Origin: an uncultured Bacillota bacterium
Lineage (GTDB): Bacteria > Bacillota > Clostridia > Peptostreptococcales > Anaerovoracaceae
Assembly (NCBI GenBank): GCA_958448635.1
Contig: CAUDEQ010000044.1
Location: 1 to 16,393 of the forward strand
Direction of reading: 5' to 3'
Length of the DNA: 16,393 bases
The notes below the pieces were generated by a model. It worked only from the letters and a program-made list of their open reading frames with translations, had not been told where the DNA came from and did not search any database. Below, piece after piece: positions 1-7,125 of this stretch (positions are counted from its first letter, which is position 1; the number at the start of each line of letters is the position of its first letter). A program made the translations under genes and the position numbers.

Positions 1-277
1 CCTCCAGAAATTCGTTTTCTTCCTTCAAGCGGCGAATTTCTTTATCCTGCTCCTTTACCCGCTTACGCAGCATAGCAATCTCTTCTGACAGGCTCATTGC
101 ACTAGCAGGGGTATGGGAGCCTTCCCCGATATCTAACTTACCGGCCCTTACAGCTTTCAGCCAAGTATGGATAGTTCCTTCAGGGATTCCTAATTCTTTA
201 GCAGCCTTAGCGCCACCGATTTCTTTGGCAAGTTTTACTGCTTGTACTTTGTATTCATGGTCATATTTACGTGCCAC
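1..277 (-). CDS. IS3-family transposase OrfA, partial at the C-terminus
   Basis: DNA-binding subunit of an IS3-type transposase, which binds the element's terminal repeats; in the family a programmed -1 frameshift into orfB makes the full DDE transposase. The visible 92 codons start at a GTG (277-275) preceded by AGGAGGT about 7 bases upstream. Residues about 14-40 form a helix-turn-helix (AKEIGGAKAAKELGIPEGTI, then HTWL), and residues about 64-92 form a charged heptad-like coiled coil rich in K/R/E with spaced leucines, as expected of the OrfA leucine zipper. OrfA proteins are usually about 95-105 residues, so only a few residues and the frameshift region are missing at the window edge. There is no ATG upstream in frame. 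Family is secure; the subgroup is not. Confidence 0.9.
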   Translation of the reverse strand, partial: MARKYDHEYKVQAVKLAKEIGGAKAAKELGIPEGTIHTWLKAVRAGKLDIGEGSHTPASAMSLSEEIAMLRKRVKEQDKEIRRLKEENEFLE

Positions 278-306
278 TTTGAATACCTCCTTATTCTCTT
301 GGTTTT

Positions 307-336
307 ATTATGGAATCCTTGAGAATAAGCTGTCAA
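307..336 (-). promoter_or_regulatory. Sigma-70-type promoter for IS orfA
   Basis: On the minus strand a perfect TTGACA (336-331) is separated by 18 bases from CATAAT (312-307), 30 bases before the GTG start of orfA. The -35 box falls at the inner side of the presumed terminal repeat, as is usual for IS3 relatives. Confidence 0.65.
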
Positions 337-355
337 CTTTTTTTATACCACACCA

Positions 356-899
356 AAATGTATGAGAAAACAAGAAGGATCAATGACATGCTTTACGAAA
401 AAATGGAGAAAGAGTATAACGCATTTCTTGAAGAACTCGAAAAGAGTTTCGGGATCTGGATTATATTTGTTGTTCTTCATATGGACGTCCAAGATGTATG
501 AGTTATCACTTTCAACATTACAAAGCACTTTTAAAAAGGTGTGGCTTGCCTGATATCAGGTGGCATGATTTAAGAAGTACATTTTGCACTTTGCTCCTGA
601 AGAATGATTATAGCCCAAAGGCAGTTTCAAAAATCATGGGACATGCAAAGGAAATAATCACATTAGATGTGTATGCTGATAATGCACAGATGATTGCAGA
701 TGGGGTGGCAGAACTGCAGCCATTTATAGATGATGTGCTGCCGGATGAAAAACCGTTATATAATGAAGTAACGGATGTATCTGTAGATGTGGCGTTTTAT
801 TTTGAATACGATGATGAAACAATAAATAACGATACAGAATCAGTAATAAAAATGAGAGAATATGATTTTGAAGGTAGGGAAGAGAGAATTGCTGGCTGA
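356..899 (+). pseudogene. Tyrosine recombinase (phage-type integrase) C-terminal remnant, frameshifted
   Basis: This is the catalytic half of a tyrosine recombinase, probably the integrase of a vanished phage or integrative element. Seen: HDLR at 564-575 (second active-site Arg), MGH at 636-644 (His) and the nucleophile Tyr at 672-674 in the run LDVYAD, all in the order and spacing of the family. The N-terminal half and the first catalytic Arg are absent, since the coding sequence begins abruptly at the IS end. Bases 356-~440 read in one frame (KTRRINDMLYEKMEKEYNAF...), but the catalytic part reads in another; restoring one A in the run of four A's near 439-442 joins them as ...LEELEKEFRDLDYICCSSYGRP. 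Either a real deletion or a sequencing slip explains this. The 133-residue open stretch from ATG 498 has no good ribosome site and is unlikely to be functional alone. It has an acidic C-terminal tail of unknown role. Confidence 0.8.
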
Positions 900-958
900 T
901 AATAATCATAACGGCTTACAAAATACTCCGGTAGATTCTATGTGAATAACATGGTGAG

Positions 959-981
959 AGAGGCTGAAAAGCCTCTTTTTT
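959..981 (+). terminator. Rho-independent terminator after the integrase remnant
   Basis: A perfect 6-bp stem AGAGGC/GCCTCT with loop TGAAAA is followed by six T's. It lies 60 bases after the integrase stop codon and insulates uvrB from the mobile region. Confidence 0.8.
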
Positions 982-1034
982 CAATGCTTTTCACTAAATC
1001 AGCGTATTTTTATGCACAGACAGGGAAATGATGC

Positions 1035-1048
1035 AGAACATCTGTTTA
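1035..1048 (+). promoter_or_regulatory. Putative LexA (SOS) box of uvrBA
   Basis: The sequence AGAACATCTGTTTA matches the Bacillus-type LexA consensus CGAAC-RNRY-GTTYC at 10 of 13 defined positions, including the GAAC and GTT cores. It overlaps the -35 box of the first uvrB promoter, a position where LexA binding would block polymerase. uvrB and uvrA are known SOS genes in Firmicutes. The match itself is seen; binding is inferred. Confidence 0.7.
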
Positions 1049-1074
1049 CGAATACATGACTTCTATGGTATAAT
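1045..1074 (+). promoter_or_regulatory. uvrB promoter P1 (extended -10, LexA-overlapped)
   Basis: TTTACG (1045-1050) is followed after 18 bases by TATAAT (1069-1074) with an upstream TG (TGGTATAAT), an extended -10. The weak -35 lies in the LexA-like box. Transcription would start near 1081, leaving a leader of about 100 bases. Confidence 0.65.
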
Positions 1075-1094
1075 TATGGGGCAAAAACTGCTGG

Positions 1095-1123
1095 TTGATA
1101 GTAGTCATAGTGCTTTGTATAAT
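1095..1123 (+). promoter_or_regulatory. uvrB promoter P2
   Basis: TTGATA (1095-1100), a 17-base spacer and a perfect TATAAT (1118-1123) make a near-consensus housekeeping promoter 61 bases before the uvrB start. No LexA-like box overlaps it, so it could give basal expression independent of SOS. Confidence 0.6.
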
Positions 1124-1130
1124 ATAGTGG

Positions 1131-1156
1131 AAATCGCTTGCTGCAAGGCGATTTTT
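1131..1156 (+). other. Leader hairpin with T-tract ahead of uvrB
   Basis: AAATCGC (1131-1137) pairs with GCGATTT (1148-1154), with inner TTGC/GCAA complementarity, and five T's follow at 1152-1156. It sits at the predicted 5' end of the P2 transcript, 28 bases before the uvrB ATG. It may be an attenuator, a weak terminator for P1 transcripts, or a 5' stabilising stem. Function is uncertain. Confidence 0.4.
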
Positions 1157-1184
1157 AAATGATGAAAGAGGAGAAAAAAGGGGT

Positions 1185-3158
1185 ATGCCGGAATTCAAGA
1201 TAGTATCCGATTACAAACTCATGGGCGACCAGCCGCAGGCGGTGGACAAGATCGCAGACGGCATTTTGCAAGGGAAGCGGGCTCAGACGCTGATGGGCGT
1301 CACAGGCTCCGGCAAGACCTTCACCATGGCCAATATTATAGAGAGAGTGCAAAAGCCCACGCTGGTCATCAGTCACAACAAGACGCTTGCTGCACAGCTT
1401 CACGGCGAATTCAAGGAGTTCTTCCCTGAGAATGCAGTGGAGTATTTTGTGTCCTATTACGACTATTATCAGCCGGAGGCTTATGTGGCATCTACGGATA
1501 CTTATATAGAAAAGGATTCAGATATCAACGATGAGATAGAAAAGCTCAGGCACTCGGCGACGGCGGCGCTTTCCGAAAGAAGAGACGTGATAATCGTCGC
1601 CAGCGTATCATGCATATACGGTCTGGGAAGCCCGATAGATTACGAAAATCAGGTGATTTCCCTTCGTCCCGGCATGGAAAGGGAGAGGCAGGAAATACTG
1701 AGAAAGCTGGTGGACATCCAGTACACCAGAAACGATATGGTTCTGGAAAGAGGCAATTTCAGGGTCAGGGGAGATACTCTCGACATATATCCGGCAGGTG
1801 CGGAAAATGCAGTGCGTATAGAGCTGTTCGGTGATGAGATAGAACGCATAAAGGAGATCAATCCCGTAACAGGTGAGATCGTGGGGCTCAGAAATCACGT
1901 TGCCATATATCCGGCATCTCACTACGTCACCAGCAAGGAAAACATTGAGAGAGCCACCGAGACCATAAACGAGGAGCTTATAGAGAGGATTAAATGGTTT
2001 CAGGACAGAGGCAAGCTGATAGAGGCTCAGCGCATAGAGCAGAGAACGAGATACGATATCGAAATGCTTCGTGAGATAGGAACATGCAAGGGAATAGAAA
2101 ATTATTCACGCCATATTACGGGGCTTGAACCCGGCAGCAGGCCGTACACTTTGATAGACTACATACCGGATGATTTTCTCATAATAATAGATGAGTCCCA
2201 TGTGATGCTGCCGCAGCTGAGGGCCATGTATGCAGGAGACCGCTCAAGGAAGCAGTCGCTGGTGGATTACGGCTTCAGACTGCCGTCGGCGCTGGACAAC
2301 AGGCCGCTGAAATTCGAGGAATTCAACGAGCTGGTGAATCAGATAGTATACGTCAGCGCAACGCCGGCGCCTTATGAGAGAGAGCAAAGCGGCGGCATTT
2401 CCGCTGAGCAGATAATCAGACCGACAGGGCTTCTTGATCCGGAGATAGAGCTTCACGAGACGGAGGGGCAGATAGACCATCTCATAGGTGAGATAAACAA
2501 GGTAACACAGCGCAGCGAAAGAGTTCTGGTGACGACGCTGACAAAGAAAATGGCGGAGAGCCTGACGGATTACCTGAAAAACGTGGGCATAAAGGTCAGA
2601 TATCTCCATTCCGAGATAGATACGCTGGAGAGAATGGAAATCCTCAGAGATCTGAGACTGGGCGTTTTTGATGTGCTGGTGGGAATTAATCTGCTGAGAG
2701 AAGGTCTGGACATACCTGAGGTGGCGCTGGTGGCCATAATGGATGCAGACAAGGAAGGCTTCCTCAGGACGGAGACATCGCTGATACAGACCATCGGCAG
2801 AGCCGCCAGAAACGTGGACAGCAAGGTCATAATGTACTGCGACGGAATCAGCCCTGCCATGAAGGCAGCCATGGACGAGACCGGCAGAAGGCGCAGGATA
2901 CAGGATGAGTACAACAAGGCCAACGGCATCACGCCGCAGAGCGTGAAAAAGTCCGTGCGAAGCGTGATCGAAGCCACCAGAGTGGCAGAGGATCCTGCGG
3001 ATTACGAGGGAAAACGCCCATTGGAGATGACCAAGAAGGAGCTTACGGATTACGTGAAGAAGCTGGAAAAGGAGATGAAGCAGGCGGCGGCGGACCTTCA
3101 GTTCGAGCGTGCTGCCCAGCTGCGTGATATAATATTCGAGTACAAGGCAAAGATATAG
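1185..3158 (+). CDS. uvrB: Excinuclease ABC subunit B (UvrB)
   Basis: UvrB is the damage-verifying helicase-like subunit of nucleotide excision repair. It is loaded by UvrA, opens DNA at the lesion with a beta-hairpin, and recruits UvrC. The 657 residues match the usual length. Seen: Walker A GVTGSGKT at residues 38-45; the beta-hairpin region rich in Tyr (SYYDYYQPEAYV) near 90-105; motif II DESH at 336-339; YVSATP; the helicase motif VI region QTIGRAARN; and the C-terminal UVR motif (LQFERAAQLRD) near 640-652 that contacts UvrC. The ATG is chosen because it follows AGAGGAG (11-base spacing) and the protein begins in the conserved N-terminal block (FKIVSDYKLMGDQPQAV). It is first in an operon with uvrA and is probably SOS-controlled through the LexA-like box at 1035-1048. 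Nothing is missing. Confidence 0.98.
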   Translation: MPEFKIVSDYKLMGDQPQAVDKIADGILQGKRAQTLMGVTGSGKTFTMANIIERVQKPTLVISHNKTLAAQLHGEFKEFFPENAVEYFVSYYDYYQPEAYVASTDTYIEKDSDINDEIEKLRHSATAALSERRDVIIVASVSCIYGLGSPIDYENQVISLRPGMERERQEILRKLVDIQYTRNDMVLERGNFRVRGDTLDIYPAGAENAVRIELFGDEIERIKEINPVTGEIVGLRNHVAIYPASHYVTSKENIERATETINEELIERIKWFQDRGKLIEAQRIEQRTRYDIEMLREIGTCKGIENYSRHITGLEPGSRPYTLIDYIPDDFLIIIDESHVMLPQLRAMYAGDRSRKQSLVDYGFRLPSALDNRPLKFEEFNELVNQIVYVSATPAPYEREQSGGISAEQIIRPTGLLDPEIELHETEGQIDHLIGEINKVTQRSERVLVTTLTKKMAESLTDYLKNVGIKVRYLHSEIDTLERMEILRDLRLGVFDVLVGINLLREGLDIPEVALVAIMDADKEGFLRTETSLIQTIGRAARNVDSKVIMYCDGISPAMKAAMDETGRRRRIQDEYNKANGITPQSVKKSVRSVIEATRVAEDPADYEGKRPLEMTKKELTDYVKKLEKEMKQAAADLQFERAAQLRDIIFEYKAKI

Positions 3159-3262
3159 AAAGGGCCCATGGAAGACAGGGCAGATATATAAGCCGGCAGG
3201 AGCCATGCAAAGCGCACGCCGGAGGCGGCCCGGGCTTTTGCAATAAATCATTGGAGGAAATA

Positions 3263-6145
3263 ATGGCAAAGGATATAGTTATAAAAGGGGCAAAGGAGAA
3301 CAATCTCAAGAGCATCGACGTTACGATACCCAGAGATAAGATGGTGGTGCTGACGGGACTTTCCGGATCGGGGAAGTCGTCGCTGGCCTTTGATACCATC
3401 TATGCCGAGGGGCAGAGAAAATACATGGAGAGCCTTTCCTCATATGCGAGACAGTTTCTGGGGCAGATGGAAAAGCCCAATGTGGATTATATAGAGGGGC
3501 TTTCACCTGCCATTTCCATAGATCAGAAGACCACCAACAAGAATCCGCGTTCGACGGTGGGAACGGTGACGGAGATATACGACTACCTGAGGCTGATGTA
3601 CGCCAGGATCGGTATACCTCACTGTCCCGTATGCGGCAGAGAAATAACAAGCCAGTCCATAGACCAGATCGTGGAAATGCTGATGGACGAGGGAGAAGGC
3701 GCGAAGCTGACGGTGCTGGCTCCTGTCATCAGGCAGAGAAAGGGGCAGCATGAAAAGGTGCTGGAAAGGATCCGCAAGGAGGGCTTCACCAGAGTGAGGG
3801 TCGACGGCGAGATGAAGCTGCTTGAGGAGGATGAAATCAAGCTGGAGAAGACCTTCAAGCACACAATAGAGATCGTGGTGGACAGGATAAAGGTAAAGGA
3901 CGGAGTCAGAAGCAGGCTCAGCGAAGCATGCGAGCTGGCCATAGCCCACGGCGAGGGTCTGGTGCAGGTGATAATTGACAGAGGCGGGCTGCAGTCATCG
4001 GCAGATATGTCGGAGGAGGAGCAGGTGACGGAAAAGACCTTCAGCACCAGCCTGGCATGCCCTGAACACGGGGTGAGCATAGTGGAGCTGGAGCCCAGGA
4101 TGTTTTCCTTCAACAATCCCATGGGCGCATGTCCCGAGTGCAACGGTCTTGGGTTCATACAGAGCATAGATCCGGAGCTTCTGATACCGGATCAGAGCCT
4201 CAGCATAGTGGATAAGGCGCTGGGGAATATCTTCGCCACCATGGAGCATACCAGCTTCTACTGGCAGGTGATAAAGGCTCTGGCGGATGCCTACGATGCA
4301 GACCTGACAGTGCCTTACAGGGAGCTTCCCGAGGAGTTCAAGAAGGTGCTGCTGTACGGCAGCGGAGATAAGAAGCTGGTGTACGACTATACCAGCAGGA
4401 GCGGCATGGTGCAGCACAGAAGCCATACCTTCGAGGGACTGATAAACAACCTTCAGAGGAGATACAGGGAGACGGGCTCCGAATGGATAAAGGAGAAGAT
4501 GGAAAAATATATGAGCGTCAACACATGTCACGCATGTCACGGCAACAAGCTGAAGCCTGAGCTGCTGGCTGTTACTGTAGGCGGAAAGAACATTATGGAA
4601 TTCTGCGACATGTCGGTGGCTGAAGCCATAGAATTCGTGGACGCTCTTGATATATCGGAGACGCACAGAAAGATTGCAGAGGAAATACTCAAGGAGATAA
4701 GGGGAAGGCTGACGTTTCTGGCAGATGTGGGACTTGACTACCTGACGCTTTCCAGAGCATCGGCGACGCTCTCCGGAGGAGAATCCCAGAGGATAAGACT
4801 TGCGACGCAGATAGGTTCTGGGCTTGTGGGAGTGCTTTATATCCTTGACGAGCCCAGCATAGGTCTTCATCAGAAGGATAATGAAAAGCTGTTGGATGCC
4901 CTGCGCCATCTGACGGATATAGGAAATACGCTGATAATCGTGGAGCATGATGAGGATACCATGTATGCGGCGGATCACATAGTGGACATCGGGCCTGCAG
5001 CGGGGATACACGGCGGCGAGCTGGTGGCTCAGGGAACGGTGGAGGACATAATAGCATGTCCGGAGTCCATCACAGGTCAGTATCTCAGCGGAAAGAAAAA
5101 GATAGAGGTGCCTAAAACCCGCCGAAAGGGAAACGGCAGGCATATAGAGATAAAAGGCGCTGCAGAAAACAATCTGAAGAGCATAGATGTGAAGATACCT
5201 CTCGGTGAAATAGTCTGCATAACAGGCGTTTCAGGCTCGGGAAAGAGCAGCCTCGTCAACGAGATCCTGTACAAGGCGGTAGCTGCGGAGATGTACGGCA
5301 GCAAGGAAAAGCCGGGCAAATATAAGAAAATAAAGGGGCTTGAACATATCGACAAGATAATAGACATTAATCAGGCTCCCATAGGAAGGACTCCACGCTC
5401 GAATCCTGCGACGTACACCGGCGTTTTCACTCACATTCGCGATCTCTTCGCCCAGCTTCCGGAGGCTAAGATGAGAGGATTCGGCAAGGGGCGTTTCAGC
5501 TTCAATGTAAAGGGCGGCAGATGTGAGGCATGCAACGGAGACGGTATAATAAAGATAGAAATGCATTTCCTGCCGGACGTATATGTTCCGTGCGAGGTGT
5601 GCAAGGGCAGGAGATACAACAGAGAAACTCTTGAAGTCAAGTACAAGGGCAAGAGTATCTTTGACGTGCTGGATATGAATGTGACGGAGGCTCTGGAGTT
5701 CTTCGGCAACATACCGAGCATAGCAAGGCAGCTGACGACGCTGGAAGAGGTGGGCCTGGGATATATCAAGCTGGGACAGCCAAGCACGCAGCTTTCAGGA
5801 GGAGAAGCCCAGAGGATAAAGCTGGCCAGCGAGCTTTCCAAGAAAAGCACAGGCAGGACCCTTTACATCCTCGACGAGCCGACGACGGGACTGCACTTTG
5901 CGGACGTGGACAAGCTGATATCGGTGCTGGACAAGCTGGTGGATTCGGGCAATACGGTGGTGGTGATCGAGCATAATCTCGATGTCATCAAGAGGGCAGA
6001 TCATATCATAGATCTCGGACCTGACGGAGGCTTCCGCGGAGGCACTGTGATAGCAGAGGGCACGCCGGAGAAGGTTGCGGAAGCAGAAGGCTCATATACG
6101 GGACAGTTTTTGAAGAGAATATTGAATAAGGATAGGATGGTGTGA
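3263..6145 (+). CDS. uvrA: Excinuclease ABC subunit A (UvrA)
   Basis: UvrA is the dimeric ABC ATPase that first recognises bulky DNA lesions and loads UvrB. It has 960 residues, normal for the family. Seen in order: Walker A GLSGSGKS at 32-39; the first zinc-site pair CPVC at 121-124; CPEC at 290-293; CHAC at 422-425; ABC signature LSGGESQR; Walker B LYILDEPS; second Walker A GVSGSGKS at 655-662; the second zinc module CEAC (754-757) and CEVC (777-780) flanking a 19-residue loop; second signature LSGGEAQR; and Walker B LYILDEPT. I chose the ATG at 3263, 5 bases after GGAGG. An in-frame TTG at 3251 would add four residues but overlaps the ribosome site. It lies 104 bases after uvrB in the same direction, with no clear promoter between, so it is likely co-transcribed. 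Confidence 0.97.
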   Translation: MAKDIVIKGAKENNLKSIDVTIPRDKMVVLTGLSGSGKSSLAFDTIYAEGQRKYMESLSSYARQFLGQMEKPNVDYIEGLSPAISIDQKTTNKNPRSTVGTVTEIYDYLRLMYARIGIPHCPVCGREITSQSIDQIVEMLMDEGEGAKLTVLAPVIRQRKGQHEKVLERIRKEGFTRVRVDGEMKLLEEDEIKLEKTFKHTIEIVVDRIKVKDGVRSRLSEACELAIAHGEGLVQVIIDRGGLQSSADMSEEEQVTEKTFSTSLACPEHGVSIVELEPRMFSFNNPMGACPECNGLGFIQSIDPELLIPDQSLSIVDKALGNIFATMEHTSFYWQVIKALADAYDADLTVPYRELPEEFKKVLLYGSGDKKLVYDYTSRSGMVQHRSHTFEGLINNLQRRYRETGSEWIKEKMEKYMSVNTCHACHGNKLKPELLAVTVGGKNIMEFCDMSVAEAIEFVDALDISETHRKIAEEILKEIRGRLTFLADVGLDYLTLSRASATLSGGESQRIRLATQIGSGLVGVLYILDEPSIGLHQKDNEKLLDALRHLTDIGNTLIIVEHDEDTMYAADHIVDIGPAAGIHGGELVAQGTVEDIIACPESITGQYLSGKKKIEVPKTRRKGNGRHIEIKGAAENNLKSIDVKIPLGEIVCITGVSGSGKSSLVNEILYKAVAAEMYGSKEKPGKYKKIKGLEHIDKIIDINQAPIGRTPRSNPATYTGVFTHIRDLFAQLPEAKMRGFGKGRFSFNVKGGRCEACNGDGIIKIEMHFLPDVYVPCEVCKGRRYNRETLEVKYKGKSIFDVLDMNVTEALEFFGNIPSIARQLTTLEEVGLGYIKLGQPSTQLSGGEAQRIKLASELSKKSTGRTLYILDEPTTGLHFADVDKLISVLDKLVDSGNTVVVIEHNLDVIKRADHIIDLGPDGGFRGGTVIAEGTPEKVAEAEGSYTGQFLKRILNKDRMV

Positions 6146-6146
6146 G

Positions 6147-7088
6147 GTGAAAGAGAAACGGACAGCCTTCCTGCTGATGTGCCTGCTGGTATGTCTGTGG
6201 GGGCTTGACTACATATTTGCCAAGGCGGCGCTGGGCATCATGAAGCCCATGTGCCTGCTTTTCCTCAAATATCTGGTGGGATTCATACTGGTAAGTATAG
6301 TGAAATTCAGTCAGGACAGAAAATCTCTTGTACGGAAGAAGGATATCCCTTTTTTGATACTCTGCTCCATAACGGGCGAGATACTGTACTTTTCGTGCGA
6401 GTATACTGCGATGGATTACATACCGGTATCGCTCATAACCATAATACTGGCTTTCGTTCCGGCGGTATCCATAATAGCGGAGCGTCTGATATACAAGAGA
6501 CGGTTCAACTGGAAAATCGCCATGGGCATAATGCTCTGCATAATAGGCGTGGCGGTGGTGATAGGAGCTGATATGGGCTCGCTGTTCCAGGGCAGGGCGA
6601 TAGGATATCTGCTGGCCTTTGGCGCCGTGATATCATGGAACGCATATAATTTCATAACGGCCAAGGTGAGCGCCAACTATTCAGGAGCAACGATGACATT
6701 TTATCAGCTGCTCTGCACCTTATTGATTCTCTGTCCTTATGCACTGCATGAAATGCCGCCGATAGAGGATTTCAACATCAGGATAACCGGCGGCATAATA
6801 TATCTGGGACTCGGAAGCGCCGGAATCGGTTATCTTATACTGGTGAGAGGGCTTAAGGTGCTTGGGCCTACAATATCCGCCATGTTTTCCAACTTCCTGC
6901 CGGTTACGGCGACGTTTTTCGGATGGGTATTCCTGGGCGAGTCCATAGGTCCTGCGCAGATAATAGGCGGTATAATAGTCATAGCATCATCATGCATCGT
7001 GATCGTGGAAAAAGGCAGGCTGGATGATAAGCTTGACGTTGGCAAGGAAAACGGTGGTGCAGAGGAGACGGAACGTATAAAATCGTAG
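6147..7088 (+). CDS. EamA/DMT-family membrane transporter
   Basis: Member of the drug/metabolite transporter superfamily, an inner-membrane carrier with two tandem EamA repeats. The 313 residues hold about ten hydrophobic helices in two halves: roughly 7-140 starting FLLMCLLVCLWGLDYIFAKA, and roughly 153-287 starting GYLLAFGAVISWNAYNFITA. The second half ends with the typical proline-glycine turn and VFLGESIGPAQIIGGIIVIA. The tail is short and charged. The start is a GTG one base after the uvrA stop, with AGGA-like pairing inside the uvrA end (6134-6138), so the two genes are tightly coupled. Substrates in this family range over amino acids, nucleosides and other metabolites, and none can be assigned here. 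Its position behind uvrA may be chance or passenger expression. Confidence 0.9.
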   Translation: MKEKRTAFLLMCLLVCLWGLDYIFAKAALGIMKPMCLLFLKYLVGFILVSIVKFSQDRKSLVRKKDIPFLILCSITGEILYFSCEYTAMDYIPVSLITIILAFVPAVSIIAERLIYKRRFNWKIAMGIMLCIIGVAVVIGADMGSLFQGRAIGYLLAFGAVISWNAYNFITAKVSANYSGATMTFYQLLCTLLILCPYALHEMPPIEDFNIRITGGIIYLGLGSAGIGYLILVRGLKVLGPTISAMFSNFLPVTATFFGWVFLGESIGPAQIIGGIIVIASSCIVIVEKGRLDDKLDVGKENGGAEETERIKS

Positions 7089-7125
7089 AATGCATTATGT
7101 GCCAATGATATGGCAGGGAGGCGGC

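Larger units (their letters stand above)
1..355 (-). mobile_element. IS3-family insertion sequence, partial (one end)
   Basis: This is the orfA-proximal end of an IS3-family element read on the minus strand; the rest lies beyond the left window edge. Seen: an orfA-like gene, its promoter, and an outer end beginning TGGTGTGGTAT at base 355. Downstream of that end runs an A-tract then GTTGACA, the pattern common at IS3/IS150-group ends (AAAAAGTTGGACA), where the terminal repeat also supplies the transposase -35. The element adjoins a recombinase coding sequence that has lost its 5' part, so it appears to have inserted into that gene. The exact end is inferred because the opposite terminus and any target duplication cannot be seen. 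Confidence 0.7.

Noticed and set aside
310..501. Independent small gene from ATG 310
   Set aside because: Its first 15 codons lie in the IS end, its middle is the integrase upstream frame, and its end is out-of-frame integrase sequence. It is not a separate gene.
3251..3262. TTG at 3251 as start of uvrA
   Set aside because: It would overlap the GGAGGA ribosome site of the ATG at 3263, and UvrA proteins normally begin close to that Met.
3159..3262. GC-rich uvrB-uvrA spacer as a terminator or structured RNA
   Set aside because: Short stems (GCCG/CGGC, AAGCC-GG/CCGGGCTT) can be drawn, but they compete with one another and no T-tract of more than four follows. There is no convincing signal.
2244..3269. 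Long minus-strand open frame (341 codons) opposite uvrB
   Set aside because: It is a shadow of the uvrB coding sequence, with Leu/Arg/His-rich composition and no recognisable domain. The same holds for the 382-codon minus-strand frame opposite uvrA at 3995-5143.
7090..7125. Earlier ATG (7090) as start of the sigma54 activator
   Set aside because: It adds 12 residues (MHYVPMIWQGGG) unlike a PAS protein start, has no ribosome site, and its sequence contains the GGGAGG that serves the ATG at 7126.
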